From JAPLKX01 sp035530195 (lineage in GTDB: Bacteria > Hydrogenedentota > Hydrogenedentia > Hydrogenedentales > SLHB01): a DNA stretch of 13,787 bases. Position 1 is the first letter of the stretch. The number at the start of each line of letters is the position of its first letter. The position numbers and the translations under genes are program-made. The notes under the pieces were generated by a model that saw only the letters and a program-made list of their open reading frames with translations, did not search any database and was not told the origin of the DNA. This document shows positions 10,904 to 13,787 of the stretch, piece by piece. The stretch lies in contig DATKVG010000188.1 of the NCBI GenBank assembly GCA_035530195.1, forward strand, positions 1 through 13,787, given 5' to 3'.

Positions 10904-13787
10904 ATGCGTTACATAATCGCGTGTCTTACCTTCATGATGATTGCATTTAGTTGCGGCTCACTGGACGCGTTGAGTTCGACACCGCGCTCGGGCGGATGGG
11001 TGCCTAACGGCCAGGTGAATGCCGTTGTGGCGACACCGACTGCCGTCTATCTCGGCGGGGAGTTCACCTGTTTGTCTCCATACACGGGTGGGGGAGTGCC
11101 TGTAGACATGGCGTCAGGGGCGCCAACCGGCACGTTTCCAGAAGTAAATGGGTTTGTTTACGCATCCTGTGCTGACGGGGCTGGCGGATGGTATATAGGC
11201 GGTGAGTTCAGCCAGGTTGGCGGGGTTTCGCGAAGTAATATCTGCCATATCCTTGCTGATGGGAGCGTTGATCCGGCGTGGGACCCGAACCCGAATGGGG
11301 TAGTCCGCACCTTGGTTGTTTCAGGGGGGAAAGTCTATGCCGGGGGTGAGTTCACGAAAATAGGGAGCCAAGACAGAAACTATCTAGCCGCGCTGGATGC
11401 TGTCACCGGAGACGCAGACGCTTGGAACCCAAATGCGGGCAGTTATGTCAATGCACTTTGCGTTTCGGGCACCACGGTGTATGCGGGCGGCGAATTCAGT
11501 AGTGTTGGCGCCGCGTCCCGCGATTACATTGCGGCGCTGGATGCAACAACCGGAGCGGCGACGCCATGGAATCCCGCGGCCAACAATATTGTCTGTTCGC
11601 TCGCTCTGGGGGATGGAACCGTTTTTGCCGGCGGAGACTTCACGAACATTGGGTCGGCAGCCCGCAACCGCATTGCGGCGCTGAGTGCCGCCGACGGTTC
11701 TGCCACATCATGGGACCCCGATGTAAACAGTTGCGTCAACGCCCTTCTTGTGTCGAACGGCATGCTGTTTGCGGGCGGCTCGTTTAGCAGTATCGACGAC
11801 GAACCCCGCGGCCGCCTCGCGGCCTTCGACCTTGCCACGGGTTCTGTTAAGAATTGGAATCCGGGCGTGAATTCTCTCGTATACGCCCTTGCTGTTTCTG
11901 GAGATACGTCTACGCTCTATGTCGGCGGGGCATTTTCGACATGCGACGGAGAAGCGCGAAACTGCCTCGCGGCCGTGGACATTGATTTGGGCACCGTTAC
12001 CGCGTGGAACCCGACCGCCGGTTCGACTGTACGTGCTCTGGCCGTCGCGGGCTCAACCATATACGTGGGTGGCAGCTTCAACGGGATTGGGGGCGTCGTG
12101 CGAAGACGGCTTGCGGCGTTGGATCCCGCTACGGGCATACCCACCGCGTGGAATCCCGATGCCAGTAGCGCGGTGTACAGCCTGGCCGTGTCCGGAGCCA
12201 GCGTATACGCCGGAGGCGTCTTCTCGGAAATTGGGGGGCAATCGCACGAGTTTTTGGCGGCTTTGGACATTTCAACCGGCCTACCCACCGAATGGGCGGG
12301 CGGCGCCGACAATGAAGTTCGGGCCTTATGTGTCCATGAAGGTGTTTTGTATGTTGGAGGAGGCTTTTTAGAAATCGCCAGCGAAGAGCGCAATTATATC
12401 GCGGCCTTGGATATGGTCACCGGGGCCGCCACGGCGTGGAATCCAAACGCGGGCGGTACCGTTTACTGCCTTGCCGCGTCGGGAAGCACTATCTACGCGG
12501 GCGGCAGCTTCTATACGATTGGCGGCCAGAGCCGGATATGTATCGCGGCTCTTAATGCCGGAGATGGAACCGCGACCGCATTCAGTTCTAATACAGATGA
12601 TTGTGTCCGTGCCTTGGCTGTTTCGGGAAGCCTCGTCTACGCGGGCGGCATCTTCACGAGCGTGGGCGGCCAGCCGCGCAACCGAATTGCCGCTTTGAAT
12701 GCAACCACGGGCGACCCCACTTCCTGGAACCCCGACGCGGATGGTTCTGTTTATACCATAGCGGTGGCGGGAAGCAGTGTCTACGCCGGCGGCGATTTCG
12801 TGGGCATCGGACCTAGCATGAGAAGCAACCTTGCTGTTGTAGATGCCGGGACGGCCGCGGTCTCTGCGTGGGCGCCGAATCCCAATGGCATTGTGTGGGC
12901 ACTCGCTATTACGGCCGATGCCGTAAATGCGGGCGGCGCGTTCACCAATATCGGAGCGCAACAGCAAGAGTACTTCGCTCAATTCGACGCGGCCCTGCCG
13001 GCGCCTGGCAATCCCGGTGCAACCGCAATCGGCCTTGCCACCATCACGTGGACGTGGCTGGACAATTCCGGAGAAGAAACCGGATTCAATATATATGCGG
13101 ACCCCGGTGCCGGTCCGCCCGCTACACTTCGCCACACCACAGAGGCAAATGCTCAGTTGTGGCAACACGAGGAGCTGGCGGCAAACAGCCAATACGCCTT
13201 TCAAGTTTCCACCACCAATGGGATGGTGGAAAGCCAAAAGACCGCGAATTACATCGCATGGACACTGATACAACCTGTAACGGGCCTTGTTTTCAGCGAC
13301 CTTACGGATACGTCCATAAGCGTGGCTGCCGCGGGCAGTTTCAGCAATCTGGCCACCGGCACTTCAGGCTTGTACTTTCAAGACGTGACTCAAGGCACAG
13401 ATTCGGGCTGGCGCCAGCATAATAATCCCTGGGTTTCGGCGGATTTACAACCCAATACGCAGTACAATTTCTCCGGGCAATCGCGCAACGGTGCAGGCAG
13501 CACCACTACGCCCGCGACAGCCGCCAAACATACGTTGGCCGCAGTGCCTACGGCGCCCGCAGCGACGAATCCAACAATATGCTCGGTTGACGTGGCCATC
13601 GACCCTGAGGATGGCAATCCTTCAGACACAGAATACGCGATTCTCGTCGAGCCCGCCGTTGCCGGAAAGAATTGGGTGCAGGCCGACGGCAGCGTTGGCG
13701 CGAGTCCCGTCTACCGAACTGCCGCCGCCTGGAGCATCAGCACAGTCACAGGGCTGAGTGACGGCAAGCTGTACAGTTTCGCCGCAA
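10904..13787 (+). CDS. Large secreted protein: 14 beta-propeller-like repeats plus Fn3-like domains, 3' truncated
   Basis: ATG 10904 follows GGAGG (10891-10895) by eight bases; the frame is open for 961 codons to the window edge without a stop. Residues 1-22 form a signal peptide (hydrophobic IIACLTFMMIAF, then SCGSLDA); C17 might be a lipobox cysteine but lacks the usual leucine at -3. Residues 38 to about 703 are fourteen units of about 48 residues with consensus V.AL.VSG, VYAGG.F, IGG, RN.IAALD, TG..T.WNP. Such repeats resemble the delta-60/DUF5122-type beta-propeller blades of bacterial surface proteins. Three fibronectin-III-like domains follow (about 704-790, 791-881, 882 onward), each with the L...(T/S/L).Y.F signature (e.g. 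LQPNTQYNF). It is likely exported and extracellular or surface-bound, with an adhesion or ligand-binding role inferred only. A C-terminal sorting signal would lie beyond the window. Confidence 0.88.
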   Translation, partial: MRYIIACLTFMMIAFSCGSLDALSSTPRSGGWVPNGQVNAVVATPTAVYLGGEFTCLSPYTGGGVPVDMASGAPTGTFPEVNGFVYASCADGAGGWYIGGEFSQVGGVSRSNICHILADGSVDPAWDPNPNGVVRTLVVSGGKVYAGGEFTKIGSQDRNYLAALDAVTGDADAWNPNAGSYVNALCVSGTTVYAGGEFSSVGAASRDYIAALDATTGAATPWNPAANNIVCSLALGDGTVFAGGDFTNIGSAARNRIAALSAADGSATSWDPDVNSCVNALLVSNGMLFAGGSFSSIDDEPRGRLAAFDLATGSVKNWNPGVNSLVYALAVSGDTSTLYVGGAFSTCDGEARNCLAAVDIDLGTVTAWNPTAGSTVRALAVAGSTIYVGGSFNGIGGVVRRRLAALDPATGIPTAWNPDASSAVYSLAVSGASVYAGGVFSEIGGQSHEFLAALDISTGLPTEWAGGADNEVRALCVHEGVLYVGGGFLEIASEERNYIAALDMVTGAATAWNPNAGGTVYCLAASGSTIYAGGSFYTIGGQSRICIAALNAGDGTATAFSSNTDDCVRALAVSGSLVYAGGIFTSVGGQPRNRIAALNATTGDPTSWNPDADGSVYTIAVAGSSVYAGGDFVGIGPSMRSNLAVVDAGTAAVSAWAPNPNGIVWALAITADAVNAGGAFTNIGAQQQEYFAQFDAALPAPGNPGATAIGLATITWTWLDNSGEETGFNIYADPGAGPPATLRHTTEANAQLWQHEELAANSQYAFQVSTTNGMVESQKTANYIAWTLIQPVTGLVFSDLTDTSISVAAAGSFSNLATGTSGLYFQDVTQGTDSGWRQHNNPWVSADLQPNTQYNFSGQSRNGAGSTTTPATAAKHTLAAVPTAPAATNPTICSVDVAIDPEDGNPSDTEYAILVEPAVAGKNWVQADGSVGASPVYRTAAAWSISTVTGLSDGKLYSFAA
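11015..13012 (+). repeat. Coding tandem repeat, about 144-bp period, 14 units
   Basis: Units begin at residues 38, 85, 134, 182, 230, 278, 326, 376, 424, 472, 520, 568, 616 and 664. Eleven are exactly 48 residues; the first two are 47 and 49, the seventh 50, and the last fades into the Fn3 region. Units are well diverged at DNA level, so this is an old duplication series and not a recent slippage array. First, second and last units are the most degenerate. Confidence 0.85.

Noticed and set aside
12368..13273. 301-codon open frame on the minus strand
   Set aside because: Antisense to the repeat protein gene; its apparent repetitiveness is the mirror of the plus-strand 144-bp repeats.
11397..13757. 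Several plus-strand frames of 70-184 codons
   Set aside because: They are out-of-frame shadows of the long frame starting at 10904, which has an RBS, promoter, signal peptide and regular repeats.

Overview
The window is GC-rich bacterial DNA with short intergenic gaps, Shine-Dalgarno-led starts and sigma70-like promoters. MurG shows a peptidoglycan-making bacterium. The taxon cannot be fixed from sequence alone. Intergenic 9-bp and 7-bp period repeats, palindromic mini-elements and a long repeat/Fn3 secreted protein fit large environmental Gram-negative genomes (PVC group or Hydrogenedentota-like lineages); this is an impression, held with low confidence.

Layout. 1-1002: the 3' end of a probable zinc-type dehydrogenase, then an SDR dehydrogenase, likely co-directional sugar/polyol oxidation genes, separated by a 9-bp-period repeat. 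1080-2900: an ArnT/PMT-type membrane glycosyltransferase. 2897-3340: a gene-poor stretch holding a 167-bp element with perfect 22-bp terminal inverted repeats and a second REP-like hairpin. 3341-4534: an unrecognised protein with two clear and one possible ribbon-helix-helix modules. 4647-5756 (minus): a solitary murG, with its own TATAAT promoter. 5999-9708: a fatty-acyl-CoA ligase followed by a large VLCAD-like acyl-CoA dehydrogenase, a functional pair for fatty-acid activation and the first beta-oxidation step, ending in a good terminator. 9792-10367 (minus): a small SAM-dependent methyltransferase.

10368-10903 is a long non-coding region with hairpins, a direct-repeat cluster touching a near-consensus promoter, and a structured leader. 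It drives a reading frame that opens at 10904 and is still open at the window end (961 codons seen): a secreted protein with fourteen ~48-residue beta-propeller-like repeats followed by fibronectin-III-like domains. Because it has no stop in the window it is easily missed, and many short frames in both directions there are shadows of it.

The points most worth a second look are the multi-RHH protein at 3341, the 14-repeat secreted protein at 10904 with its unusual upstream region, the two palindromic elements at 2897-3152, and the SDR whose catalytic lysine position is arginine. No defence system, CRISPR array, tRNA or rRNA was seen.
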